A DNA stretch of 64,000 nt. Origin: Halieaceae bacterium (GTDB lineage: Bacteria > Pseudomonadota > Gammaproteobacteria > Pseudomonadales > Halieaceae). A program made the translations under genes and the position numbers. How positions within the stretch are numbered: the first letter of the stretch is position 1; each line of letters starts with the position of its first letter. A model generated the notes under the pieces. The model worked only from the letters and a program-made list of their open reading frames with translations, did not search any database and had not been told where the DNA came from. The DNA lies in assembly GCA_902623175.1 (NCBI GenBank), contig CACNSR010000005.1, positions 62,001 through 126,000 on the forward strand, given 5' to 3'. Shown here one piece after another: positions 44,660 to 54,010 of this stretch.

Positions 44660-45559
44660 TTACATAGTGGGGGTATCGACCTTGCCCGAAATCATGAAGC
44701 AGCTGGCCAGTAGCCATTTGAGCTTGATACCGATGCGATTCGCTTCCGGCATGGTAAACGCGTAGCCATGCTCCTTGGTGCTGCCATCATTGAGCTTCTC
44801 GATGACATAGATCACCAGCGAGTCGCGGGTGAAGTAGCCATCGTAGTTGTTGATGGGCCAGTCAACGTTGAACAGCCGCAGGCCGAGATTCCGGCCATCC
44901 TTGTCGACGAACCAGGTTTCTGCCCCTTGATCATGCAAGCTCAGGTTGTCATAACGTGCATAGGGGATGTCACGGCCACCACCTACGCCCGGGATATCTG
45001 CATAACAGGTGAATTGCCGGGCTCTGTGAAGCTTCACCGCGGCGTCTTTGGCGCCGCGTTGGGTCCACCAGAACTGTTGCTCACCGAGGGCGAGAGCATT
45101 GGGGCTGTTCATACTTTCAGCGCACTCTGTGTCGCTATTTGCGCTGAATTGTGCTGCATCTCGGGTCCACCAGACAGGGCAGAGCGGTGTGCCGTCAGCA
45201 TCGCTAATGTCCATGCGCACGGCCCGTCGATGATCATCTTCAGCGAGAGACCATCTTTGGTTCGACATCACAGTGCCATCTGGTGCGCTCAGGGTGATGT
45301 CAAAGCCATCTCCCGCGGCCTCGATCAGCAGGTTCTGACGGGGCTGGGGACTGTCGACTTTGCGCCGGCCATCGAAATAAGCCTGATTGGCGTTGCTATA
45401 AAAGCCCGGGAGCATGACCTCGATGACCTGAAGATCGCGGTTCCAGGGTGTGGTGTCCTGCCCCTGAGCAAAGCCTTGTTCAGCATAAGCCAGTGAGAGG
45501 AGCCCAATAAGGGTAAATGCGGCGCTTCTGAGGGCGCTCAGGGGGGATTGACCGGTCAT
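44660..45559 (-). CDS. Secreted protein, possible CpcT/CpeT-like fold
   Basis: 299-residue protein with a signal peptide (cleavage near AYA or GFA, residues 25-31). The segment VMLPGFYSNANQAYFD resembles the opening of the CpcT/CpeT lipocalin-like family, first known as phycobilin lyases but widespread in bacteria with no pigment role. Four Cys (LCPVW, TECAE, FTCYA, LASCFM) could form disulfides. A GAGG site precedes the ATG. It is transcribed with the Tat-exported alpha/beta hydrolase and divergent from the VOC-MFS-hydrolase operon, 69 bp apart. The family call is weak. Confidence 0.6.
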   Translation of the reverse strand: MTGQSPLSALRSAAFTLIGLLSLAYAEQGFAQGQDTTPWNRDLQVIEVMLPGFYSNANQAYFDGRRKVDSPQPRQNLLIEAAGDGFDITLSAPDGTVMSNQRWSLAEDDHRRAVRMDISDADGTPLCPVWWTRDAAQFSANSDTECAESMNSPNALALGEQQFWWTQRGAKDAAVKLHRARQFTCYADIPGVGGGRDIPYARYDNLSLHDQGAETWFVDKDGRNLGLRLFNVDWPINNYDGYFTRDSLVIYVIEKLNDGSTKEHGYAFTMPEANRIGIKLKWLLASCFMISGKVDTPTM

Positions 45560-45628
45560 GGTGCTTGCCTCCGCATCAGTCAGACCCGTAAAGTACTAAT
45601 GTTATATCTATAAAACAAAGGGGGCACC

Positions 45629-46108
45629 ATGAGCGATGTACCGGTCCTGATTCGTCGCACCACTATGCTGGTGAACGACATTGAGCCATCACTGCAGATT
45701 TACCGGGATATTCTGGGTATGTCGGTGCATTACGACGAAGAAATCCTGGTCTCAGGGGACGGTTTGCCCGCCGGCGAGCCCAATTCCCAGACCCGCCTCG
45801 TGATGCTCAAGTGCAAGGATGACTTCATCGGCATGCTGGGTATTCTCCAGTACATCGACCCGCCACTGCCTGAACCGCCACCGCGGTCTAATCCGAATCG
45901 GGTGCGTATCGGTGAGTCCGTGTACGTGCTACACCACGAAGATGTGAAGGGTGTCTACGAGAAGCTGCAAACTGTCCGCGGTATCGAGATGGTCTGTGAG
46001 CCCGTTGTCAGCGAGTATCCCAAGCCTGATGGCGGGGTATTTCGTGTGTTGGGCATCAGCTTCTTTGACCCCAGCGGTTACTTTGTTGAAGTGAATCAGT
46101 TTGTATGA
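45629..46108 (+). CDS. VOC-family protein
   Basis: 159-residue protein of the glyoxalase/dioxygenase fold. The first module MLVNDIEPSLQIYRDILGM and the last strand SGYFVEVNQF, with its conserved Glu, are visible. A GGGGG ribosome-binding site precedes the ATG. Its stop overlaps the start of the MFS gene (ATGA), and an alpha/beta-hydrolase-fold gene follows directly, so the three are one translationally coupled operon. Reaction unknown. Confidence 0.87.
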   Translation: MSDVPVLIRRTTMLVNDIEPSLQIYRDILGMSVHYDEEILVSGDGLPAGEPNSQTRLVMLKCKDDFIGMLGILQYIDPPLPEPPPRSNPNRVRIGESVYVLHHEDVKGVYEKLQTVRGIEMVCEPVVSEYPKPDGGVFRVLGISFFDPSGYFVEVNQFV

Positions 46109-47433
46109 GCGACGCGGCGTCGGGCGCGGAGACACGACAGCAAAGCAGTCTGGCCTATGGCTGGCTGACGGTAGGCCTGCTTACCATCGCTTATATCTTC
46201 TCGTTTATTGATCGCTATGTGCTCGGATTGTTGATTGAGCCGATCAAGGCTGATCTTGGTCTGACGGATACCCAGATCGGTCTGCTCCTCGGACCGGCTT
46301 TCGCGATTTTTTACGCCACCATGGGGCTACCTTTAGGATGGCTCGCTGATCGTAAAAATAGGGTGAGGATCGTGGCCGTTGGAATCGCGGTCTGGTCCAT
46401 CGCGACAGCAGCGTCGGGGCTGGCGCGTAACTTCACGCATCTGTTCATCGCGCGAATGAGTATCGGTGTCGGCGAGGCCACATTGAGCCCCTGCGCCATG
46501 TCGATCATCTCCGACAGTTTCCCGCCCGAGAAGCGCTCTCGGCCGATCGCGGTTTATACCATGGCACTGTCTGTGGGGGCAGGTCTTGCTTCACTGCTGG
46601 GGGCCGGGGTGCTGACCTGGGCCAAATCGGGGGGCTCCATCACGCTTCCGTGGGTGGGTGAACTGATGCCGTGGCAGGCCACCTTCTTTATTGTGGGGCT
46701 GCCCGGCCTCATCCTCTCGGTGCTGTTCTTTCTATTGCGTGAACCGGCGCGCTCGGGTGGACCCTCGGCGGTTGGCGGTAGTCTGCCTGACATGCTTAAA
46801 CATGTGCTGGCGCGCTGGCGTACGTATGGTGGCTTCGTCAGCGTTTTTTGCTTTATGACCATCGTTGCCTACAGTCAGGGCTGGGGTGCAGCGCTGTTCG
46901 AGCGCACCTGGGGCTGGGAGACCAGCTACTACGCTTCGATCAATGGCTTGCTGCTGATCATCTGCGGCCCGGCGGCAGTCTTGTCTGCAGGGTGGTTGTG
47001 CGACCACTGGATTGCACAGGGTAAGCGCGACGCGGCGATGAAGATCGCACTCTTTGGCGTTTTCGCCACAGTGCTGACGGGAGCGCTTTTCCCCTTGATG
47101 CCCTCAGCCCCATTGGCGATGGGGGTCTTTGCGCTCAATAACATGGGTATCGGTATGACCTCGGCGATGGGCGTGACCGCGCTCCTCAGAATCGCGCCAG
47201 GCTCCATCAAAGCGCAGACCGTGGCGCTCTACTACATGTGTATCAGCATGGCCGGTCTGTTTCTTGGCCCCACTGCGGTGGCGCTGCTCAATGACCACGT
47301 CTTTGGCGTGGAGGGCATTCGCTATTCCATGGCGGTGATCCCTATTATTTTTGGTGTGCCCGTGCTGCTTGGCTTGCGTAGCATTTTGGGTTCCTACGAC
47401 CACGGTATGACTGAACACGAGGGTTTGACCTGA
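46105..47433 (+). CDS. MFS transporter, spinster-like/anion family
   Basis: Twelve-helix carrier of 442 residues. Helix 1 FIDRYVLGLLIEPIKADLGLTDTQIGLL is typical of the Spns/hexuronate-type MFS group; loop 2-3 has GWLADRKNRVR and helix 4 RMSIGVGEATLSPCAMSI. It is coupled to the upstream VOC gene by a four-base overlap and its stop is followed at once by the next ATG. The substrate is probably the compound handled by the flanking enzymes (inference). Confidence 0.9.
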   Translation: MSDAASGAETRQQSSLAYGWLTVGLLTIAYIFSFIDRYVLGLLIEPIKADLGLTDTQIGLLLGPAFAIFYATMGLPLGWLADRKNRVRIVAVGIAVWSIATAASGLARNFTHLFIARMSIGVGEATLSPCAMSIISDSFPPEKRSRPIAVYTMALSVGAGLASLLGAGVLTWAKSGGSITLPWVGELMPWQATFFIVGLPGLILSVLFFLLREPARSGGPSAVGGSLPDMLKHVLARWRTYGGFVSVFCFMTIVAYSQGWGAALFERTWGWETSYYASINGLLLIICGPAAVLSAGWLCDHWIAQGKRDAAMKIALFGVFATVLTGALFPLMPSAPLAMGVFALNNMGIGMTSAMGVTALLRIAPGSIKAQTVALYYMCISMAGLFLGPTAVALLNDHVFGVEGIRYSMAVIPIIFGVPVLLGLRSILGSYDHGMTEHEGLT

Positions 47434-48219
47434 ATGGCTGCGCCGCGACGACATTATCTGGATAACACGCCCGGACAACTGCATGTGTGGCAATGGCAGG
47501 GTGACCGGAGTGCTTTGCCGCCCATCGTCTGTTTGCCACCAGTGCCCTATGGCGGCCGCTTTTTCGATAGCTTTGCGCAAGCCTACGGGGGTCCGGTGTG
47601 GAGCGCTGATCTGCCCGGGTACGGTTTCTCCGATGCGCTGGCCGAGCCACCCAATGTTGGTGGGTATATGGAAGCGATGACGCCGCTGCTGAATGCGCCT
47701 GGTCAGCCTGCGTGGCTGGCCGGATTTCACTCAGGCGCTCTCGTCGCCATGGAAATGGCCAATCGCTACCCAGAGCAGGTGAGTGGTCTGCTGTTGGTAG
47801 ATGTACCGGTTTTTTCAGGTCCGGAGATGGCGGATTTGCGAGAGTCAATCACAAATCCCCCCGCGTTCCTTGAGCAGGAGGACCCCATGAATGGCCTCTT
47901 CAAATCGATGGTCGTGGATCGCCTCGATCAGGTCGCCTACCCAAGGGCACTCGATTTGTTCTTTGATTTCGTGGGTGCGGGTGAGGCGAGAAACGCGGGC
48001 TATCACGCCGCAGCAAACTTCGAAGCGGAACCTGCAGCGAAAAAGATTGCGCAACCCGCGCTGGTGATTGCGACCCACTCCAGTTTGCGCGAAGGCACGT
48101 TACGGGTGGCTGAGTGGCTTCCGGATGCGACCCTTGTAGAGCGCGATGACATTACCGTGCCGGCTTTTGAGCTGGGTGCTGAGCCGATCGCTGAGCTGAC
48201 AAGAGATTTCGTTGGCTGA
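47434..48219 (+). CDS. Alpha/beta-hydrolase-fold protein with substituted nucleophile
   Basis: 261-residue protein whose core aligns with epoxide-hydrolase/esterase members: LPPVPYGGRFFD, SADLPGYGFSDA and LLLVDVPVF. At the nucleophile elbow, LAGFHSGALVA aligns with LVGHSMGGLVA, so His99 replaces the catalytic Ser (Ser100 is one residue late). The C-terminus DDITVPAFELGAEPIAELTRDF also lacks the expected catalytic His. It therefore may be a non-hydrolytic member, like the GYHTG-type homologues seen in other bacteria. It starts directly after the MFS stop codon (TGAATG), the last gene of the coupled operon. Confidence 0.85.
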   Translation: MAAPRRHYLDNTPGQLHVWQWQGDRSALPPIVCLPPVPYGGRFFDSFAQAYGGPVWSADLPGYGFSDALAEPPNVGGYMEAMTPLLNAPGQPAWLAGFHSGALVAMEMANRYPEQVSGLLLVDVPVFSGPEMADLRESITNPPAFLEQEDPMNGLFKSMVVDRLDQVAYPRALDLFFDFVGAGEARNAGYHAAANFEAEPAAKKIAQPALVIATHSSLREGTLRVAEWLPDATLVERDDITVPAFELGAEPIAELTRDFVG

Positions 48220-48388
48220 TTGCCCACAGCTCTGGTTGATACGGGGTCCAATCGCATGGAGTTGGGCTCAGTAGCTCTGGGGCTTGGTGCCTTTGCCTCC
48301 ACATTTTCCTAGAAGCTAACCACTGGGTTTCTGTGGCCACGCTGTGACCTTAAAATAGTGGCCCCTGCAGCATTTAGGAGTTGACTCA

Positions 48389-50455
48389 ATGCGAACGCGA
48401 CTGAAAGCCCCGGTTGTCTGCGCACTGGCGGCACTGATTCTTGTGGGGTGCTCGAAGGATCCAGCAGCCGTTGCCGATGATACTGCTGGCGTTGGAGGTA
48501 GCAGTGGGGCGCTGGGTTTTGATCCAGCTGAGCTCAACGACGCTGTCCATCCGGGAGACGACTTCTTTGGCTACGTCAATGGCAAGTGGGTATCCGAGAA
48601 CGAGATTCCAGCCGATCGCAGTCGCTATGGCGCCTTTGACATGCTGCGTGACAAAAGCGATGAAGACGTCAAGGCCATTATTAAAGAGGCTTCCGCCTCG
48701 AGCAATGCTGAGGGCAGTGATGAGCAGAGGGTTGGGGATCTCTACTCGTCATTTCAGGATTTCACCAGCCGGGATGCCATCGGGATCCAGCCGCTAGCAC
48801 CCTATCTCTCTGCAATCGATGCCCTGGACTCAAAGCAGGATGTGTTTGCCTTTTTCGGCATAGGGGCGCGGCTAGGGTTTAACTCGCCAGTCGGGGTGTT
48901 TGCCTACGCAGACGCAAAGGACCCTGGGATTAACACCATGTATCTGGGCCAGGGGGGTATTGGGCTGCCAGAGCGCGAGTATTACTTCAAAGATGACGAC
49001 AACAGCGAGGCCCTTCGCCAGCAATATAAAGGGTTGATTACCGATGCGCATGCGCTCGCGGGATTAACACTTGAGACCGAGGAGGTAGATGTGATTTACG
49101 GCCTTGAGACAGCCATTGCAAAAGCACACATGACCAAGGAAGAGACCCGCAACTTCGCAAACAACTACACTAAATTCGATCAGGGCGATTTCGGGTCGTT
49201 AATACCTGACGTCGCGTGGGACCAGTTTCTCGGTGCCTTTGGTTTGCCTGAGCCCGGGTATCTGGTCTCGGTCACGACGCCCTTCTTTGAAAAATTAGGG
49301 CCGATTCTCGATTCGGTTCCCGTGGCAGACTGGAAGCTTTATTTGCGATGGCAGGTCCTCAACTCACAAGCCTCCCGTTTAACTCGTGCGCTGGACGACC
49401 GCAACTTCGAGTTCTATGGCAAAGCGCTTCGTGGCAGCGAAGAACAGCGACCGGATTGGAAGCGAGCCGTTGGCGTTGTTGACGCCGGGCTGGGGGAACT
49501 GGTCGGTAAGGTGTATGTCGAGAAGCATTTTCCGCCTGAAGCAAAAGAACGTATGGACGTGCTGGTCGCCAATCTGGTGAAGGCCTATCAGGACAGCGTC
49601 AAAGCACTGGACTGGATGTCTGACGAGACCAAGGCGGAGGCGCTAGACAAGCTGTCCAAGTTTGAGCCCAAGATTGGTTACCCGAAGACCTTCCGGCAGT
49701 ACGAGGGGGTCACGATCGTAAAGAATGATTACTTTGGTAATAGCATGCGCATCCGGGAAGCCAACGTTGAACGCGACATTGGCAGGCATGGAGGGCCGGT
49801 CGATCGCGACGAGTGGGGTATGAACCCGCAAACAGTGAATGCCTATTACACCCCAGTACTAAATCAGATTGTGTTCCCGGCTGCCATTTTGCAGCCTCCT
49901 TTCTTCGATCTGAGTGCTGACGAGGCGATCAACTACGGCGCCATTGGAGCGGTGATTGGGCATGAAATCGGTCACGGCGTTGACGATCAGGGGTCAAAGT
50001 TTGACGGCGATGGCAACATTCGAAATTGGTGGACGGATGCCGACAGGGCTGAATTCGAAAGCCGAACCGATGCATTGGTAGGGCAATATGACAGCTACTA
50101 CCCGTTCCCGGATTTGCACGTGAATGGCACATTTACGCTGGGCGAAAACATTGGGGATCTGGGCGGCATTTCGATCGCCCTTAAAGCTTACCTAGACTCT
50201 CTGGAGGGTCAGGAGCCGCCAGTCATTGAGGGCTTCACGGGTGTGCAGCGAGTCTTCATCGGATTCGGGCGGGTTTGGCGCTCAAAAATCCGCGATGAGG
50301 CCTTGCGCGCACAAATCGCTACCGACCCGCATTCGCCGGGTATCTATCGAGCGAACGGCAGTGTGCGGAATGTACCTGAGTGGTACAGCGCCTTTGAGGT
50401 TGGCGAGAGCAATAAGCTCTATTTGGCCCCAGAGGAGCGGGTCAAGATCTGGTGA
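48389..50455 (+). CDS. M13-family zinc metallopeptidase (neprilysin/PepO-like), lipoprotein
   Basis: Endopeptidase of 688 residues acting on small peptides outside the cytoplasm. The signal peptide ends LVGCSK, a lipobox. Zinc ligands are in HEIGH (GHEIGHGVDDQG) and the downstream Glu of GENIGDLGG; the C-terminal PNEWYxAF-type segment (VPEWYSAFEV) is present. An AGGAG site lies before the ATG. A stem-loop follows the stop. It may provide peptides for the GGT and asparaginase genes. Confidence 0.95.
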   Translation: MRTRLKAPVVCALAALILVGCSKDPAAVADDTAGVGGSSGALGFDPAELNDAVHPGDDFFGYVNGKWVSENEIPADRSRYGAFDMLRDKSDEDVKAIIKEASASSNAEGSDEQRVGDLYSSFQDFTSRDAIGIQPLAPYLSAIDALDSKQDVFAFFGIGARLGFNSPVGVFAYADAKDPGINTMYLGQGGIGLPEREYYFKDDDNSEALRQQYKGLITDAHALAGLTLETEEVDVIYGLETAIAKAHMTKEETRNFANNYTKFDQGDFGSLIPDVAWDQFLGAFGLPEPGYLVSVTTPFFEKLGPILDSVPVADWKLYLRWQVLNSQASRLTRALDDRNFEFYGKALRGSEEQRPDWKRAVGVVDAGLGELVGKVYVEKHFPPEAKERMDVLVANLVKAYQDSVKALDWMSDETKAEALDKLSKFEPKIGYPKTFRQYEGVTIVKNDYFGNSMRIREANVERDIGRHGGPVDRDEWGMNPQTVNAYYTPVLNQIVFPAAILQPPFFDLSADEAINYGAIGAVIGHEIGHGVDDQGSKFDGDGNIRNWWTDADRAEFESRTDALVGQYDSYYPFPDLHVNGTFTLGENIGDLGGISIALKAYLDSLEGQEPPVIEGFTGVQRVFIGFGRVWRSKIRDEALRAQIATDPHSPGIYRANGSVRNVPEWYSAFEVGESNKLYLAPEERVKIW

Positions 50456-50466
50456 TGAGCGTCCCT

Positions 50467-50488
50467 TGGCCCACCCGCAAGAGGGCCA
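50467..50488 (+). terminator. Stem-loop after peptidase gene
   Basis: A TGGCCC/GGGCCA stem with a 10-base loop lies 12 bp after the M13 stop. There is no T-run, so termination is only possible. Confidence 0.3.
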
Positions 50489-50626
50489 GGTGCTTGACAG
50501 CCCGGTGAAGGATTTTGTTCATCGTTGCTAGTGCGTCAATTAGCGGGCCGGTTTAGTGCTGGGTTGCGAGGACAGAAGTTGCGGTGCTTGAGCGCAGCGT
50601 CTTTGCCCTCTTTATGACTTGATGCG

Positions 50627-52255
50627 CTAATCGCCTGCCATCATCGACTTCGCAGTTTTGTAGTCGGCCTTGCCATTGGGCGCTCTGGGAACGACCGGCA
50701 CCACCAGCAGATCCTTCGGCAACTTGTAGCTGGCCAGCAGTTTGCGGGTAGCCTCAAGGATATCTCCCGCCTCAGCAGCACCGCCTTGCTCAAGCGACAC
50801 GACACCGGCAACCCGGTTACCAAAGTGCTCGTCTTCGAGTCCGAACACCAGGGCGTCGGCTACATCAGCATGGAGCTTAAGTGCCTCTTCGACTTCCTCG
50901 GGAAACACTTTCTCCCCACCGGTGTTGATGCAGTTTGAGCCTCTGCCCAGCAGATTGATGGTGCCGTCGGCCTCGACCGTTGCCATATCTCCTATGAAGG
51001 CATAGCGCTTACCGTCGACTTCTTTGAATGTCTTGGCGGATTTTTCCGGATCCTTGTAGTAACCCAGCGGCACCATGCCGCCTTGGGCGACCATGCCGAC
51101 CTCACCTGAGCCGGCTGTCACCTCGCGACTGCCATCGGGCACCAATACTTTTGCGACAGGTAGCAGCGTGAACTTCGCGGTCTCACTGGCGGGGGTGTCC
51201 TTGGTCATGATGGACTGACCCATGCCCCCCTCAGTGGATCCCAGAATATCGGCGATGGCCAACTCGGGTACGTGCTCAATGAGGCCGCGTTTCGCCTCTG
51301 TCGTGAACATGGCGCCCGAAGAGATCATCAACTTTAAGCTCGACGTGTCCCAACGATCTGGTTCGGTCTCCAGCGCGCGCAGAAGCGGCTTGGCAAAGGC
51401 ATCGCCCACAATAATGATTTGTGAAATGCGGTCGCGCTCCACCGTGCTCCAAACCTCTTCCGGCTTGAAACCGCGATTCTCCAGTAGCACCGATGTGCCC
51501 CCCAGCATGTGCGGAAACATTAAGCCCAGCCAGCAGCCAGTGCCGTGCATGAGTGGTGGGCCAGACATTGCCACCACGGCAGAGTTGGCATCAACCATTT
51601 GTCTGGCCGCCGGCGCAAATCTGTCCGCATTCTCGAAAGGGTCCAAGCCAATCATGGGTGGAAAGCCGCGCATGAAGAACTCGGTGAACCCATCAAGCGG
51701 ATACATCACACCCTTGGGCATGCCAGTAGTGCCGCCGGTGTAGAGCATGTAGATCTCGTCACCCTGGGGCTGGCTTCGCGCGGTACCCGAGGCTTGGGCA
51801 AGCAAGGTGTCATAAGCGATGCCATTTGCAGGCCCCATTGAGCCATCCTCGGCGGGGCCGTCGTCTACACAGATCATCGCTTTTAACATCGGCAGCCGAT
51901 CGCAGACGCGCGCTACCCGGTCGCCAAGCGAGCTATGAAAGACCAGAGCTTCAATATCAGCATTCTCTAAAAGATAGTGTAGCTCCTCATCGAGGTAGCG
52001 ATAGTTGACGTTGATCGGCACGCCGCCGATCTTCATCGCCGCGAAATTGGTTTCGGCATATTCCGGCGAGTTGTACAGATACATGCCCACTTTGGAGTTA
52101 TGGCCCAAACCTGCATCAATCAAACCTTGTGCGAGGCGTGCGGCGCGGTCCTCATAGTCGTGCCAGGTTATCCGCCTTTCCCCCTGAATCAGCGCGATAT
52201 GCCCTGGTACCGCATCGGCGACGGATTCCCAAATCAGCGAAAAATGTGACTGCAT
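50627..52255 (-). CDS. Acyl-CoA synthetase (AMP-forming)
   Basis: ANL-superfamily ligase of 542 residues that activates a carboxylic acid with ATP and CoA. The P-loop is YTGGTTGMPKGV, the A5 motif region is ILGSTEGGMGQS, A7 is FIGDMATVEADG and the C-terminal catalytic Lys is in APNGKADYK. It resembles the long-chain or steroid-side-chain type synthetases (FadD-like) of actinobacteria and marine gammaproteobacteria. An AGAGAG site precedes the ATG. It is convergent with the M13 gene and codirectional with the amidase upstream. Thiolase and malonyl-CoA decarboxylase nearby fit acyl-CoA metabolism. Confidence 0.92.
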   Translation of the reverse strand: MQSHFSLIWESVADAVPGHIALIQGERRITWHDYEDRAARLAQGLIDAGLGHNSKVGMYLYNSPEYAETNFAAMKIGGVPINVNYRYLDEELHYLLENADIEALVFHSSLGDRVARVCDRLPMLKAMICVDDGPAEDGSMGPANGIAYDTLLAQASGTARSQPQGDEIYMLYTGGTTGMPKGVMYPLDGFTEFFMRGFPPMIGLDPFENADRFAPAARQMVDANSAVVAMSGPPLMHGTGCWLGLMFPHMLGGTSVLLENRGFKPEEVWSTVERDRISQIIIVGDAFAKPLLRALETEPDRWDTSSLKLMISSGAMFTTEAKRGLIEHVPELAIADILGSTEGGMGQSIMTKDTPASETAKFTLLPVAKVLVPDGSREVTAGSGEVGMVAQGGMVPLGYYKDPEKSAKTFKEVDGKRYAFIGDMATVEADGTINLLGRGSNCINTGGEKVFPEEVEEALKLHADVADALVFGLEDEHFGNRVAGVVSLEQGGAAEAGDILEATRKLLASYKLPKDLLVVPVVPRAPNGKADYKTAKSMMAGD

Positions 52256-52474
52256 CGTGTGCTCTCTTTTTTATGGTTAGTGAGGATGAGGTGCTCAAAG
52301 TAACTCTATCGCGAAACCCGCGTTTGTCGCGAGAGCGCCGTAACTCATTGATTAGATGATAGTGGCCGGGCTTCCGGTCGTGAAAATGCCAACGGTATTC
52401 ATATTCGAAGGGGGATACGCGGTCTCAGCGCTAGGCGAGAATGTGGCGGCGCTGCTGAAGGGGTTTCGCGGCCC

Positions 52475-53959
52475 CTAGTCCAGATTTTCCGCGAGTTTTG
52501 GCCGTTGACGTAGGTGCGGGGTCACGGCTTCATAGGCCATTGCAAACTCCAGCACTTTTTGATCGGCTCCCATGGGGCCTATGAACTGTATGCCCATCGG
52601 ACGCCCGTCTCCATCAAATCCTGCAGGCAAGCTGACGACTGGGAGCCCGGCCAATGTGCCGCCAATTGTGACTTCCATCCACCGGTGGTAAGTGTCCATC
52701 GCTTTGTCATCAATCGACTCGGGCCAATGGATATCTGCGGAGAAGGGGAATGTTTGGGCTGTGGGTAGCGCCAGCAGGTTATAGCGACCAAATAAGTCGT
52801 CCAGTGCGCGGTACCAGTCTGAGCGGCCTTTATCTGCCGCGGCAATTCTGGCGGCTGTCGTGTCCAGTGAACCCTCGATCTCCCATTGTAGTTCTGGCTT
52901 CAAAAGTTGTTTTGTTTGCGCATTGTCGTAGAGCGGTGTTGCGACGCGCCACGACCAATGACGGAGCGTCAGCCAGGTTTGCCAGAGTCTGGTCATCTCG
53001 AAGTTCGGCATGCAGCTTTCTAGCGTTGCGCCATGTTGCGTCAGTTGCTTCAGTGCGGATTCACACAATGACGCGACACCCGGTTCCATCGGAAGATAGC
53101 CTTGATAGTCACCCATCCAGCCAATACGCACGTTCTCAAGCGCCGCCGGCGAAAATGCCTCGTGAGCCGGTATTTTGTCGCGGAGTGAGAGAGGCGCACG
53201 TGAATCATAGCCGGCCATCGTGCCGAGCAACCGGATGGTGTCTTCCGTATTTCGGCCCATCGGCCCGTCAGTCGCTAACTGATCGTAGAAAAGTGAGGTT
53301 TCGTTAGAAGGGCTGGGTACTCTGCCCTGACTAGGCCGAAAGCCAATAACATTGTTGAAGCCGGCTGGATTGCGCAGCGATCCCATCATATCGCTGCCGT
53401 CGGCAATGGGTAACAGTTCCGCCGCTAGACCGACTGCGGCACCGCCGCTGCTGCCGCCTGCTGTGAGATGGGGGTTGTAGGCGTTTCGGGTCGTGCCATA
53501 CACCGCATTATAGGTCTGTGAACCCGCTCCGAACTCCGAAGTATTGGTTTTGCCAATGAAGATTGCGCCCTGTGCGCGGATTCGGGCAACGGGGAGGCTG
53601 TCTGCTATAGCCACATTCTCAGCAAAGATAGGTGACCCGTATGTGCTTACTAAGCCTTGGGCATCCGCGAGATCTTTGATCGCATGAGGCATACCGTGCA
53701 TCCATCCCCAATACTCACCCTTGAGTAATGCTTTGTCCGCCGCCTCTGCCTGTCGGAGTAGCTCCGAATCGTCTACCTGACTGACGATCGCGTTATAGAG
53801 CGGGTTGTATCGATGAATTCGTTCAAGGTATGCCTGCATCACCTCGACACAAGAAACATTTCGGCTCTTGATTGCCTGCGAGAGCCTCGAGGCGCTAATG
53901 CTGGTGATTTCATCGGCCATGGGTTCTGCCTTCACGGAACTATCGAGTGATGTTGCCAT
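52475..53959 (-). CDS. Amidase signature-family hydrolase
   Basis: Ser-cisSer-Lys hydrolase of 494 residues that cleaves amides to acids and ammonia. The catalytic Lys is in HAIKDL, the cis-Ser in AGGSSGGAAVG and the nucleophilic Ser in MGSLRNPAGF; the usual GG before it is MG. ATG 53920 (Met14) has a GAAGG site and may be the true start, giving 481 residues. There is no signal peptide. It is divergent from the SDR remnant at 54011. Substrate unknown; GatA is unlikely because no gatB/C is near. Confidence 0.92.
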   Translation of the reverse strand: MATSLDSSVKAEPMADEITSISASRLSQAIKSRNVSCVEVMQAYLERIHRYNPLYNAIVSQVDDSELLRQAEAADKALLKGEYWGWMHGMPHAIKDLADAQGLVSTYGSPIFAENVAIADSLPVARIRAQGAIFIGKTNTSEFGAGSQTYNAVYGTTRNAYNPHLTAGGSSGGAAVGLAAELLPIADGSDMMGSLRNPAGFNNVIGFRPSQGRVPSPSNETSLFYDQLATDGPMGRNTEDTIRLLGTMAGYDSRAPLSLRDKIPAHEAFSPAALENVRIGWMGDYQGYLPMEPGVASLCESALKQLTQHGATLESCMPNFEMTRLWQTWLTLRHWSWRVATPLYDNAQTKQLLKPELQWEIEGSLDTTAARIAAADKGRSDWYRALDDLFGRYNLLALPTAQTFPFSADIHWPESIDDKAMDTYHRWMEVTIGGTLAGLPVVSLPAGFDGDGRPMGIQFIGPMGADQKVLEFAMAYEAVTPHLRQRPKLAENLD

Positions 53960-54010
53960 TGATAGATCGATTATTTGAGCTATTTTTAATTAGTTCTCTC
54001 CGCTTCACTC

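Noticed and set aside
47104-47730. 208-codon minus-strand open frame
   Set aside because: Antisense of the MFS and hydrolase-fold genes; low-complexity composition.
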